Source: Thereva unica
Taxonomy: Eukaryota > Arthropoda > Insecta > Diptera > Therevidae
Assembly: GCA_949987705.1 (NCBI GenBank)
Contig: OX465284.1
Span: 115,241,163 to 115,305,162, forward strand
Reading direction: 5' to 3'
DNA length: 64,000 nt
Of this stretch, positions 21,901-34,221 are shown in pieces. Numbering within the stretch: the stretch's first letter is position 1; each line of letters opens with the position of its first letter. A program made the translations under genes and the position numbers. The notes under the pieces were generated by a model. It was not told where the DNA came from. It was given only the letters and a program-made list of their open reading frames with translations, and searched no databases.

Positions 21901-23183
21901 ATTTTTTCTAAAAACGTAGAAAATACTGTTTAGTTGAAAATGATATTCTTTCGTCTTGTCATTCGCATTTGAAAAATCATGGTCTGTCTACCGGAATTGA
22001 GCTTTTTTTAAAATGGCAAAGTGAACCATGGTAACAGAATTAAGGTCAGTACGTCAAAATCAACAGAGATAATCCTTATTCGCGATTAAGTCATAAACAT
22101 CATCCTATATTATCCCAGATAAATCCAAGATTAGGGAGACGATCTGATCCTACGCCCCTATTTGTGTACAATTACTCATTGATGTTTGCGAGCCTTAAAG
22201 TAAAGTTCCCCTTTCCCTCTCTTTTGACTTATAGACTTAGAACTAAACCTTGGCCCTAATAACGAGATGTAAAAAACGAATACCACTCCATGGAATAGAT
22301 TTTGTTTTGTTAGCTATAAGACGATAACTCAAACAAGAGCTCCCAGACTAGAAGACATCATCGATGTTGGTTGAAGTGTATTGATTGTGGTACAACATAG
22401 TTGACATAGCATCACAAGCCATTAACTCATATCCATCAATCATTGCCACGTCTAATAGAATCCTTTCTTCCAATTACACTCATTTTTCAATGTAGATGCC
22501 TGATTTACCACATATAATTAAATAGTTTTACATGAATCCATTTGCATTTAACACGCCGCAATCAGGCTCCATCTTAATTTACATTTTGCATTTCAAACAA
22601 CATCCATTGCAGACTTATCGCATTTTACAAAGCGGTCTCTCTAGCATCAGGTTGAAGTTGCATGGAGAGCTGCAGCGACTAGATGGCATGTCTCGAATAT
22701 ATGCTTATGCTGTTGATATAAATGCGCCATTTATCATAATAAATTGCATGTAAGACGACGATAGTGCCCTTCTAGGAGTGCGCCAGCCTCTCGCCAGTTT
22801 ACGTTATTTTCGTGCAATGATTTATTCTGCATTGCTAGGGGCGACATTAAGGTGACGGAATTTATTGTATGCGTCCCTCGTTCCAATCGCCTTCGTCTAT
22901 AAGCTTCCCCCAGTTTACTTTGCCCCCAGAAGCCCTAGAACCCTTTTTGCCAGGTCCTGGAGTACTTGTCGTCGCATGCATGTTTGTGTGTGTGGGGCTG
23001 TGTGTTTAAAGGCAGTTCCGCTCCTGCACTTTCTGAAAACGTGATTTCAGTCAAATCCTTCAGACAGTGCACACCGCTGCTTAATAGGTCTTTCAAGGCA
23101 TTTCAAGTCAGGTTGTTTCCACGGGAGTGGGGATGATTGCGTTATTATGTGAAATTCAATTTCACAAGGTGCAGTCACTCAAG
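21901..23183. other. Intronic DNA without a recognisable gene
   Basis: About 22500-23130 appears to be non-repetitive intron. A short GT-rich run lies near 22983-23006. Nothing else is seen. Confidence 0.4.
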
Positions 23184-23186
23184 TAA

Positions 23187-23341
23187 AGGCCCCCATACAC
23201 GGTCCAATTGGTTGTACAACGAAGTGCGGTTGTACAACCAAAACTATCGATTGTGGGCCGGTCGGCCGATCAAAATACATTGCGCTTATAGGTTTGATGA
23301 AAATCTGGTTGTACAGCCAATTTGACCGTGTATGGGGGCCT
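23187..23341. mobile_element. 155-bp MITE of PIF/Harbinger type
   Basis: The terminal inverted repeats AGGCCCCCATACACGGTC and its reverse complement at the right end are perfect over at least 18 bp. The element is flanked by TAA on both sides (23184-23186 and 23342-23344), fitting the TWA target choice of PIF/Harbinger elements. The interior contains the palindrome GGTTGTACAACC and a second, slightly altered copy. It encodes nothing. The superfamily rests on the 3-bp duplication and is an inference. Confidence 0.85.
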
Positions 23342-23474
23342 TAAAACAAAACTTCTATACCACACCGGCACTACTGCCAGAAGAAGGTGAGCTGTGGTGC
23401 AGAGTGCCAGTAAGCAGGATTCTTGATGGGATGGATATAAAATAAATCGATATTCTAGATGCAGATTGGATGTT

Positions 23475-23536
23475 GAAAAAAAAAAAAAATTGTAAACTTG
23501 CAAATATTTTATGTATGCACACACACACACACATAT
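23475..23536. repeat. Poly-A run and CA microsatellite
   Basis: A run of 13 A starts near 23476. An alternating CA run follows at about 23517-23532. Confidence 0.8.
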
Positions 23537-23722
23537 GTACATTGTGCACACACAAGCGGGGGATTTTCACTAAAAATTGATGGCTCGTAAGGTACTGAGT
23601 ATTTTGCACAAAATCGTATAACGTTCTCCAAAAATGATTTATCTCTAAAATCGCTTAAGCTGCATCTGTATCTGTACTGGCAGGGTGCATCTATGCACAC
23701 ACCCTTTTTGTTTTAAAGGTTA

Positions 23723-24043
23723 TTGCTTTCGAGTAAACACACCTTTATTCATATGGAAGCACAAAGTGATCCAATCCTTGCGAAACCTTTTAATATATGG
23801 TCTCTCTGGCAAACTGTTCACGATTCAGAATGTGCTGTTCGATTCGAATGGCAGGAGCAAAGAGAGAGTCCTGGACTGAAAGATGTTCGAAACAAACAGA
23901 ATGTTGAGATTTCCCAAAACTGTCAGAGCTGGTATGATTTATATTACAGTTTTGTTGACATGAGTAAAATTATAGCAAATGGTATGCCAAAATTTGTTTC
24001 TGAAATACAAAGAGAAGTCAGTTTATGGTTTGGCGGAAATTGA
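23723..24043 (+). pseudogene. Unrecognised frame, possibly a transposase relic
   Basis: The 106-codon frame includes AKPFNIWSLWQTVHDSECAV followed by a charged stretch and ends RREVSLWFGGN-like. The W-x-L-W...ECAVRF pattern is reminiscent of the start of small insect DNA-transposon transposases, but I cannot place it in a family with confidence. It sits between DNA-transposon and retrotransposon debris. No signal peptide or splice signals are seen. Confidence 0.25.
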
Positions 24044-24223
24044 AGAAAATTTTGATATGGTGTGATTTTTAGCATTGAAGCCCTTTTACACCGGCTAGAC
24101 TTTGTGTACTCCCGAATTTGAAAACATTTAACATTTTTAAAACATTTGGCATAATAAACACTTTGTTTTGATAAACACTTATGGAGTAATAAACACTTTT
24201 CCAGTATGGTTCATATGTCCCTT

Positions 24224-24620
24224 TTATATGGAAAAGCTTCCGGTGTTCGAAAGACAAGGTTTAAGGGCGTGCTTAGCGTTGTATCGAACACCTGAATCAC
24301 AAAGACTCACACCAACAACGATATGGCATTTGTTAATAGGATCGACAACTCCATAATCAAGCTGATTCGAGGTCATATTACTAGAGCGACGCAGAACGAC
24401 CATCCTCTCTTTTAGGGAGTGCTCTACCCGATCGCTGAGTATCAGAAAGCTGCTTGTGAAAGCGGTTTTATCCCTCCAGAGGCATTTGTATATCTGGATA
24501 CAAAAATATTGTTCCGAAATGAATCGGGGGTTCAACTCTTTTACCACCTGATTTGTAACTCATGCGATAAACGATCTACCTGATACGGAAGTTCAGCTGG
24601 TCCTGAGATTCAATACGAGA
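24224..24620 (+). mobile_element. Probable Jockey/CR1-like 3' coding fragment
   Basis: The + strand reads LRACLALYRTPESQRLTPTT from about 24260. This resembles the segment after the reverse-transcriptase thumb in Jockey/CR1-like elements, where an LYR(T/S)P motif is common. The frame then breaks, with a further readable part to about 24540. The assignment rests on one motif. Confidence 0.4.
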
Positions 24621-24778
24621 TGCTTTCGCTTCAGATCTAAACTTCAGAGGTTAAACCTAGGGGTCGAACAGCGAAACCTTGCTCCTCGCTTTCGCAGGGT
24701 GCTCGCAGAAAAATTTAGAGCAGACTGATCCTTCTCAAGGTCACACCTACAGTTGGAGTCCTCCGCTCATACCATCCT

Positions 24779-25246
24779 TTGCGGAAAATTCAGGATACAG
24801 TGTCCGATAATCAAGCCAACAAGTACCCTGACATCTTTTCTACCGTGTTTCTATTCTTAACCACATTAGGAGATGGCACCGAAAGCAACAGCTTAGAGTT
24901 GGCCAGTCAACGAGCGGACTTCCAGCGTTTGCTGTGTTTCATCAAAGTTCGATCCGCAACGGCCCTGTTCCTCAGGATCGAAAAATTTAATGTCAGAGTC
25001 CTGTCTAGCCAGTTCACCCACCTTTTTATGACCTTTGAAGCCCGGATAACCCGGAACCCAAAGGCTATATTGAGAACGCTTAGTTTACCGAACACCCAAA
25101 GTATTTTTGAATTGGTCCAAATGAACTTTATTGGTCTGAATACCACTTGGCTATTAGAAAAGATAAAGATCCGTTGGTTTTTCGAAGCGCTTCTTAATAC
25201 CGGAGACAGACTATCACCTCTAATCCGGACTACGACGTCAAAATGA
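24779..25246 (+). pseudogene. 155-codon frame of unknown origin
   Basis: The frame starts MRKIQDTVSDNQANK and includes FLRIEKFNVRVLSSQFTHLF. Both strands are open here (a 116-codon minus-strand frame overlaps), which lowers its value. The charged, helical-looking middle could derive from the gag-like part of a retroelement, but no zinc knuckle or protease motif is visible. I do not assign a function. Confidence 0.2.
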
Positions 25247-27042
25247 CGTAGACCCATATAAAAGACAGTTGAAGAGAGTCGTTAGGATTTATCGATCTAC
25301 TGAATCTGGGGTTTTCACTCCAGACTCTAGCACCCATACGTCGTCTCTGCTCTAGTCCAACCTGCCGTATTTTAGGAAAATTCTGCGAGAGCATGAAAAA
25401 TGCAATAATCATTTAACCAGAAAATAAACACTTAAGAATTTTTGAATTTTGAAACTAATTTCGCATATGAAATCGCACATATTTAATTAAAAACTGAAAA
25501 ATAATCCAACTCGTTCTGATTGAATGTCATTTTGTCACGAAATGTAATAAAAAAATTAAACATGTCTCCATTGACAGCTAAAAAAATTTGATGCGATTTA
25601 TAATTCAGGACGGAATAGACCAATCAATATCTAAATTGACTAATCAACTAATTACATTGAAAAACAGACGTGAACTTTACTACCTGACAAACATGTTACG
25701 TCAAACCATTCGAATTTTAAATCCGTGACAGATTCACGATTCACAGATTTTCTAAAAATAAATTTTTCCATGCCTAAAATCTGGCCATGATGAGTTTCCA
25801 TGAAAAAACTCTAAACCAATTTTCAATGCGATTATTCTACTGTAAAACGACTGAAACCAATTCGCAGTTCAAAATCAATTCAATCACTGCATATTAACTA
25901 GCATTTAACCCAAGTATTAGCGAGCCTGGTAATAATGCCTGCCTTTGCTAATATTTTATTGAATAACAACCGTCAGTGCAATCAACTGTGATTTTTCGCG
26001 ATATCTGACAAATTACGAACATAATTAGCGCACGTTATCGTGTCACTATGCTGCCGTTTTTCGGGATATGACCGCAAAATATTCACATCATCATGTTAAC
26101 CTAATCAGTGCCTGGTGCCTGGTGCCTAGTGCCATTACAACACAACACAACCACGGACAATATCCCCAAAAAAGGAAAAATTAATAACTCCACTCGCGCA
26201 AGCTACAACCAACCCCTGCTGAATGAACCTGGACAGCATTTCAATATGTCAAAAGTTTTTGCCAAACAATAGAAAATAAATTTACACACGCTAGTGACAC
26301 TAATACCACATTAAATTCTAAAAACCCACCCCCACAGATTACTTGCTGCTAAAGCGCCACCCATCCGCCCGCGCGGGTTAACCATCCGTCGACCAGTAGT
26401 TTACATTTGTGCATAGGTGGAATGCAACAAAGCTGCATCGCGGAGTTGATAGGCCGAAAGCGCGAAATTGTTATTCACTCTGCTGCAGAATCAATTAAAA
26501 TGTCGTTATTGTCGAAGGGGGTGTGTGTGCATGTGTGTGTGCCAGTAGCGAAAAATCCTTTAATTAAAAGTCATTTCGGCTTGCGTGACTCTGTGGCGAA
26601 GCCCCGATATTAGTGACCTAAAATAATGGAACAGCCGAGAGAAAAAAAACACACACACACACACCCAAACACTGGCTTCTATCGATCTCTAAATCGACCG
26701 TGGCTATGGAGATATTTGGGAGGTTGAAGGGAGTTGGGGGCGGACTAGTGGGAGTGCAACCCTTCATAAAGCTGTTGCTGCATTTGCTATTTTGAAGCAA
26801 AGATAAAGGATTGCAATTGTCTGGTTTTGTTCCTCCTTCGCCCACATAAATTGCGTCTGTTAAAGGCCACTTTGGAATCTGGTGTTCCTGTTCGAAGGAG
26901 ATGCATTCGAGCTTTGGTTCGTGGCTTTGACTTTTTTCCCGGGGATCCTTTGTTTTGTAGTGAGATTAATTTGCTTGTGAAAGAGGAAGATCTATTCTCA
27001 TGGAAATTTTTTATAAACTTGATTTGATCTGCAGGGCTATAT
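25247..27042. other. Intronic DNA; small tandem repeats only
   Basis: A 9-bp unit (gtgcctggt) is repeated about three times at 26108-26133. GT-rich sequence occurs at 26521-26541 and an AC run at 26650-26664. No gene is seen. Confidence 0.45.
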
Positions 27043-27310
27043 GGCCCGCCTCAGTAGCCTAAGAGGTAAGGAGACCGACCACCATCGCCGAGGTCTGTAG
27101 TTCAATTCCACTCTACGGCATTTTCGTCTTTACAATTTCTTGAGAGGAAATTCTTTCTTCCATCTCTAAAGTAATTCCCTGCCCTTTCTCCTGCCTATAA
27201 GCATAAAACGGGAGAAAGTCATCTCCAGTTCATAACCAACGTCAGGATTTTGTCCGCGGTAGTACTACATTGCATGGAGACGATATAACATGTAGTAGAC
27301 GACAAGCAGT
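27043..27310 (+). mobile_element. tRNA-derived SINE, + strand
   Basis: A pol III A box (TAGCCTAAGAGG, 27055-27066) and B box (AGTTCAATTCC, 27099-27109) lie 32 bp apart inside a tRNA-like head from about 27043 to 27120. A body without coding capacity follows. The head differs from those of the SINE pair at 37688 and 44803, so it is a separate or older subfamily. The 3' limit is uncertain. Confidence 0.6.
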
Positions 27311-27559
27311 CGGAACTTAGACATTTCTACAATTCTCAAATATTCCAGAAGCAGGAATGCAAAAATAACAAATTGAAGCCTCCGTAAAAATCTAAGAAAC
27401 TATATCCCCGGTTTTAACTAAGATACTACAAGGTGGACTCCTACCGTTGGCGATGGTTCATCGTCTCCGTAGCCACTTTCAGGTGTTTCAAGCAGAGTAG
27501 TCTATTCTATAATGGCATAAAAATATGAAACTTTAGTAGGGTATAATGCTAAAAAGCAT

Positions 27560-27900
27560 GACTATGTTCTATCTGACAGCCAAGCGGCCATTGACTCGTA
27601 TCAATCGGTTGACCTTCATGTGGGATTCAGGGTATCAGGATTTAATGTGCAATGAGAAGGTCAAGCGCCTTAGCCAGAGATTGATTTGACACTGCTTTCA
27701 TCGACCCGGAATTGACTATTACGTCTGTAGACTTACGAACTGGCAAAACAGATCATTGGAGGTCCACACCTGGTCTGGTGAAATTCAAGCAGTTTCTTTT
27801 CAGACCGTAGAAAAGATAAAATGTCAGCATTGGATTGGTCGGCGGATACTCAAAGGCAAACCCAAAGCCTAGCAACATCTTTACGGTAGTAGCCAGTTTC
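27560..27900 (+). mobile_element. LOA/I-like retrotransposon relic (RNase H middle)
   Basis: At 27563-27600 the + strand reads YVLSDSQAAIDS. The SDSQAA motif holds a catalytic aspartate of the RNase H domain of non-LTR elements. The following 300 bp keep a few words of the domain's end in shifting frames. It is inactive. Confidence 0.7.
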
Positions 27901-30900
27901 CAGAAATCGCATAACACGTTACGGAATGTGCCACTTGGTTTTCTTAAAGCGGTCGCTTTTTCGGGTCACTTTCCGATGGAGTAGTAGGTGTCCACACTTT
28001 CGTTCCTATGAAAGAGTGATCTCACCGTACTCTACCGCGGTTTGTGGGTTCAGATTGCCCTCATTGAAGACGGATCCCGAGAAAATTCCCATTCGCTGGG
28101 GCCACAATCGGCCCTCGGCTGCTTGGGTTCATAAATATTCAACCGGCTATGTATGTAAGTCCTGTTGGGGACTATAGAAGCCCCAGAAATGGTTGGAGCG
28201 TTGACTGGCCCTTCATTCTCATTACTTTTCTTAACGGTATCTATATTGAACCCATAAGTTGTGTCGGAAAGATCGGTCGCCTATGGCAGAGCTCCGCATT
28301 ACCATGGAGAGTAAGGTCAATTGATATCCGGAGTCCATAGTTAGCATTAAACCCAAGCAATACCATTCATCCCTTCAACACGATCGGTTACACCTTGGGA
28401 TTGTGTGTATCTATCTTAGTCAGAACCCTCGACCCAATGCTTCTTAGCACCACCTACATGCTCTTTCCCGGCGAAAACGAGTGTAAGGTTAAATTTCTCT
28501 GTCTATGTTTCGTGAAAGCGTGGAGCAGGGTCTCGTTATTCGGTGCAACCTTTCTTTGGCAAACAGTTTGGGTGCGAGACCTTTTTAGACCGACAACTGA
28601 AACTATTCAATAAATCTGCTACATTATTTCTGCCGATTTCCTTCAATGACCATTTGTGTGACCGTCTCTTTCCCAATCTTTATGAATGATCCGCTTCAAT
28701 GCCCTTCATTCAAACTTGACTTAAATACACGATGCGCCATCTAGACCTGCGGTATTTCAACATTAAGTAACTCTGACATTTTTTAGCCGACTTCGGCAAA
28801 TGAGCACTATTCTGAAACGTTATTCAATACCATTTTAGCTACGAGTCAATACATACCGAAAAAACGCTCTGAAATCGTATCATTTTACAATGAAAACAAT
28901 TTTATGCTGGATGCCCGAGAAAGAGCTCCCTTTTGCATATCGAATGAAGGTGGTCATATAGTCGACATTGTTGTCAAAAACTGATTTGAAATAAATGGTA
29001 GAGAATCCTCTAAATAAATCCTGCTCATTTTTTAAAATTGGCAAAAAAATAACAGAGTTATTCACTATTGAAATACCGAAGGTCTAGATGGTGCACCTCA
29101 TACAATTGGTTTATTTGGGAACTGCGGCTTCGAAAATCACTCTTTTGTGACTGGATAAAGTGCAAAATCACATCAAGCTCAGACGACAGCGTCATTTGTT
29201 TCTCTATATATTCACAATACAAATAAGGAGTAATGTAGCCGCAGGCAAAAATTTATCGATATTCCATGGAAATAAAATTGGTTTCTTGCTGCTGCATGGA
29301 ATCCAACCACGGTTTTCTGGGATGGTAGTCGAGCGTCTTAGCTACTTTCCTACCAAGATCAATTCACTTCAATTAAAATTTCACATAATTTCATTTGACC
29401 TACTTTCACGATTCCATAATTAAAATGAACACTTCCCTTTATACTATAAATGCACAACCATCTTTTAATCAATTAGTGGAGCATATTAATAATAAATAAA
29501 ATTTTACTTTCAATTCTAATTCAATTCGATTAATGAATAATAATTGAAAATTTTCTAATCCTTTAAATTTTATTCAAATTTTTGAGTAACTTAATTTCTT
29601 CTATCATAACAAAGTTAGTTCATCCACAGCAGCTACACGCGAAGCATAAGTTTTTGAAATACTTAAGAGAGTTATAACCCGCGCCTACGTTATCCGCCCG
29701 CCCCTTAAGGCAAACAAATTTAAATAAATTATAAAGAGCCTAACAAAAAAAATTATTTATATATGTATGTGTATACAACTTTTACTTCCTGAAAAAAAGT
29801 AAAAGGACGAAAAAAAACAACAATATTCGCCTTTCTTTAGGAAAAATTTACGCTAATTAACCTCAACCCTCTTTTTTTTTGGTAGTATTTTCGGTTTTAT
29901 AACGAATTTAAAAAAAGTCTTTCTAAACTTAAAAGGCTTAAAACAAAAATCAACCATATTTAGCCCCCCTCCCTCCTACACAAGGATTAAGTTAAAAAAA
30001 AAAAAAAATAAAAAACAACAGCAACAAAATAAAACACTAACTTTTACATAAAAACCCCTTTTTTTGGTACTAAACAACAATTCTAACATAGAAACAATAA
30101 AGACTTATAAATGTCACAAAAACATGTTCCTTTTAAAAAAAATGTCCTTCATACAAAATTAAATCCCGCCCACCCCCGCACCTCCAGCGAAAAACAACAA
30201 GGATAAAGAAAAAAGAAATGTCCCTTTTCGGGGTATACGTTGAAGAAAGTTAGCAAAAAAAAAACTCTCATAAATTTTCCCAGGGAAAAGCGAGGAAATC
30301 AGTAGTAAAGTGATTTTCACAGTGGAACAGAAACAAGGCAACAACAGCTACGAAAACATGACGTCTTTATACCCCCAAAAACTAAAAGCTTTTCTTCGCA
30401 AATTTATGAGCTTTTAAAATTTTCACAGGATCCTTCGCATGCACAAACATATATAGACACACGGATCCTTGCATGCGCACACACACAAACGCACACAGTT
30501 TTTCCCTGTCGGAAAATTCGAACTTACATCGACGATGCCCCACCATTGTCGTAGCTGAAAGTGCATTTTAAGGATATTTATCGAGTGTCACAGTTTTCCC
30601 AGTGTTTTTATAGTTTTCGTATTTATTTCCCATTTTTATCGAAGGTCCTTTTTTATTTTAGTTTACGATCTAGTTTCGCTCAGCTTTGTGTATTGTCCTT
30701 CCTTGGACGAGTCCAAAACTGGAGCTACATATTCGTCTCTCCCGTTTTTGTACTGGTACATCCTCTTAAACACAGACAAAACGACTACACTACAAAATTC
30801 CCGAAGGACTAAATAACATTCCGATTTATCGATGGTTGTTAAATTACTGGGAAACAAAATGAAGTTAGGATACCGTTATCAATAAGGTCATTATTTCGTC

Positions 30901-31773
30901 CTGCGAAGGCCGCACTCCAATTAGGGAATTTATGGAATTCGACTTGGCAACAAATTACGCGATTTTCAATTTTTAGATCCTTTCATGCGTTTCATGAATT
31001 CGCCAGAGCCATTGGTGCATAGTTGCCACATGTATCGGATGCAGGATCAAGTCCACTCTGGCGGCGGGGAAGACCAAGTTCGAATCGTCGATGCAATTAG
31101 TTGGTTCGGCATAGTTGAGCGGAAACTAAATTTATCTTCATTTGATGCTTTTCATTTCGTTATGACATAAAATTGTAATCCTCCTATTCACAGTCGAGTT
31201 ATTCACGAGTTTTTGCTATGCATATGTATGTACATATGTACATAGATACGTGCATTTTCCGTGCCAGTATTTTTCCGGCTCATGTTTTACGTTTTTGTAT
31301 GAAGGAGGAAGTTTTGAATACGGGTGGTTGTTTTCAACTGGATATTACTGGAATGTTTAGACATAGGTTTCGGATGTTAGTAGCTTGCATATTTCCGGAA
31401 CAGAACAAATGTTTGAGAATACCAAAGGACTATGTACGTATAGGACTACTTGAAGAGGATATCCTAAACATTCCTTTTTTTAATGGTAATGACAAAGCGT
31501 TTTAAAAGTTTTTTACAATATCGAAGAAATTCTATTTCACACTCACTCACAGCACTCACTGGACAACTACACGAGCATTGCCATCATATTATCAATACTT
31601 AAACTAGTTAAAAAAAATACTCTACGACACGACTGCTTCCCTAATAGACTAATCGACGAATAGTTTATAAGACTCCAAGTCAAGTCAAAGTAATTTCCGG
31701 TGTTCCTCAAGGTTGTTAACTAGGTCCCCTTCTATTCAGTCAAAACTCAAGGCCTTATAAGACTGGTACTTAT
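27901..31773. other. Intronic DNA without a recognisable gene
   Basis: About 29430-30160 is very AT-rich with long A and T runs. About 30430-30500 is CA-rich. About 29300-29345 weakly resembles a minus-strand SINE head. Frames at 27926-28620 and 30985-31505 have no recognisable domain. Confidence 0.4.
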
Positions 31774-32362
31774 TTATTTAGTGACCACCAATCTCGATTC
31801 TGAAACAATGTTATCCAGTTTGGCGTCAATAGGTTCTGGGCGGTTGGGCTTATGCCATCCTTCTAGCCGAGGCTTGGTCTCCCTTGTTGTCGCAGCCCAT
31901 AGATCCCTTAGCAACAAACTTTGAGACATATTTTTGCCACAACATTTTCGTCGCAATAGAACTTGTAGATCTGGTGGTTGTAGTCTGCTGAATTTTTTTC
32001 GTTCTCACATCTCGGATGAATATATGTGTGTACCGGTCAGACCATTATTTCCTACAGCGGCAGTTTGGGTGTTACGGTGAAATGCTTCGATTTAAAGACC
32101 CTTGGCAGACTATAGTAGGCTTTATTGGCTTCCCGTGCGTATGTCTGATTCCATGTTATTTTCAGCCGCTACCATTGGAACAAATTAAGCAAATGGTTTT
32201 ACCCAGTCCTAGCTTTCGTGTCACCCGCTCAATTCGGTTTATAGCGTCTTGTACCGCTCTTGATGTTCCACCAATGATGTCAATGTTATCTGCATAAGGC
32301 AGTAATTGAGTGGACTTATGGATGATTATGAACCTTGTTGTCACCCCTGAATGTCGGATCAC
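31774..32362 (-). mobile_element. Non-LTR reverse-transcriptase relic
   Basis: The minus-strand frame 32162-32362 contains LLPYADNIDIIGGTSRAVQD, a form of the reverse-transcriptase YADD box with one catalytic aspartate replaced by asparagine. 'Y-A-D-D-I-D-I-I-G-R-T' is a familiar insect non-LTR pattern, and IERVTRKLGLGK follows as expected. The 60-codon frame at 31774-31956 may be its downstream part. The clade is not decided. Confidence 0.7.
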
Positions 32363-32770
32363 TTTCTCGAACGCCAGGTTGAAAAGGAGGCATGCTAGAC
32401 AGTGTCCTTGTTGTAGTTCATTATAGATTCCCTAGTAGACCCCCGACTCGCCCGCTCTAAGCGGAAAACAGGCATGTCAGCGTCAAAACGAATGTATGGC
32501 ACCCAAACTAGGCAAGCTACACCTGAGTGAAAATGAGACTCGCCCGCTCTTAACCTTAAACAGACACAAATAGTGTCAAAAGGCTTCTGTGACATTCAAA
32601 TGAGACACGATATTCTTGAGTAAAAATTCTTACTTTACAGCCGAAGTGCACGGTATAGTCCAAACAAAGCACTAAAGGGAGCAAAATTGAGCCTTTTAGA
32701 AATTGTATAGGACCTAAAAAATCGGCAATCATCTTGGTAATCATAAAGGGTACTTAGCATACTTAATAGG

Positions 32771-32850
32771 CCAGCTATCGTTCAATTGTGTAGGTCAAGC
32801 AGCATTGGACGTGGTAAGTACTTAGTTGGGTGACCGCTTGATAAAACGAC
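32771..32850 (+). ncRNA. 5S rRNA-like relic (pseudogene or 5S-derived SINE piece)
   Basis: The stretch ending with 'gtaagtacttagttggg' and 'tgaccgcttg' follows the 3' half of eukaryotic 5S rRNA, where 'agtacttagatggg' and 'gaccgcttggga' are conserved. The preceding aagcag...gg(a/c)cg words also fit. The 5' half is poorly preserved, and the extra changes argue against a functional gene. It could be a 5S pseudogene or the head of a 5S-derived SINE. Confidence 0.6.
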
Positions 32851-33139
32851 ACTCGCCTTTGGAATTTTAGATTACGAAAATGTTACTATCTGTCAGGAGT
32901 GCATGTCTCTATAGCAGAAGCATTTCTTGATTTGGTGCCCATAGCAGAAACGTGGCTGCCAGAGTGTGGCAAGCGTATTTTTTAAGTTTTCTGCTCGTAG
33001 CGGGAGCATGTTATAAGTACCGGAAACATTTTTTCGCTATTTGTACTAGTTACGTATGCTTCTAAAAATAACTAATTATTTTTACTCGGGCGTTGATTGA
33101 TCTAGGCAATGTTTTTTATATCTAATGTTAGCTAATTCT

Positions 33140-33416
33140 CCTGTAGTTTCTATACGACAAGCAGTACGGCTTTTAACAAAGCTATCTACTGGCGACCTTC
33201 TTGGGTGTCTAGCAGACATCTCAATCATTACATTGTTGAATCTGATCTGGCTGCTCCAAAGCTTTTTACAAGATATGGTGCCATTATACCATCTCTTTTG
33301 ACAGGGTGTGGTACCCCTATATCAGTTTTATCAATATCTAGTCGAGTAGTTTAGAGACCCTTTAGCCTATCTTATTCTCTTATATATTTTAAAATTAAGC
33401 TTGCTACTAGGTATTG
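33140..33416 (+). mobile_element. Jockey/CR1-like retrotransposon relic with 3' end
   Basis: About 33150-33210 matches, at DNA level, the 'cag-cagtayggcttt...tctactggcgaycttct' part of the reverse-transcriptase copy at about 40820-40870. The relic is internally shortened. It ends with TAAGCTTGCTACTAG... at 33396-33416, a terminus shared with 41955-41975 and 61444-61464. Confidence 0.6.
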
Positions 33417-33918
33417 CCGAATGTAAATCCCACACCATATCTGCCCTTGCTTCTCAGGGTCAATTCTAAAACAGGCAAATCAATGCTGACAGAATCAAAG
33501 TTAATAATCGCTAGTAAATGGAACAAGTAGTTCGTCGGTTGTACAACTAGATCATCTTTCTGTTACCAACCATGTATCGAATGCAAGGAGTAAACTCAAA
33601 AATCAGATTCAGCTGTCTGATCTGACAAGACGAACATTTAGTCTTTGAAAGACTCATGCCAAAGGATCGCCCAACCATAGTAGGCCACGAATTTCTGTGC
33701 TTGTTTTATAGGAGTTTTTGTGTGATATCAGCGAGAACCTTTACTAAACCTTCCCGTGTGTGGTTTCATTGCGATAAAAAAAATTTGTAACAAGCGAAGG
33801 CTAAAAAACTCGATCTCTGACGCATTTTATATGCACTTTTCTAGCTTCATGATCACTTCGGACGGAGCTAGGAACTCTGACTTTAACCTCCTTTGCTGAG
33901 TAAATCATCCGTCATCTG

Positions 33919-34221
33919 TTACACTTTCGTTGGCCTTTCTGATCTTGGTTCGTCAGTTACGATTACTCGATCTTCCCTGAAACGATCACCCCAAAGTAAA
34001 ATTGTATTAAGGTCCGCTGGTAAGCTCATTTCACATACTATAGTTTTCTGTCGGGTTTTGCCATGTGAATGCGATCTTAATGTAGGGTTTGATCTGTATC
34101 TGTGACAGCAGGCAAGAGCGATGCAAGCTTCGTTTGAAGATCGTGATATTAAAAGAAGGCTATCGATGAAACTTCTTCCACTTGCATTGAACTTCTGCTG
34201 ACTACTACTACTACTACTCAT
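33919..34221 (-). other. Unrecognised 100-codon frame with a serine run
   Basis: The frame starts MSSSSSSQQKF, encoded by an AGT microsatellite (34199-34220 on the + strand as ACT repeats). The rest is basic and has no recognisable motif. It may be chance or the 5' part of a minus-strand element. I do not claim a gene. Confidence 0.15.

Noticed and set aside
24907..25257. 116-codon minus-strand frame
   Set aside because: It is antisense to another open frame and neither is recognised. Two-strand openness here suggests chance.
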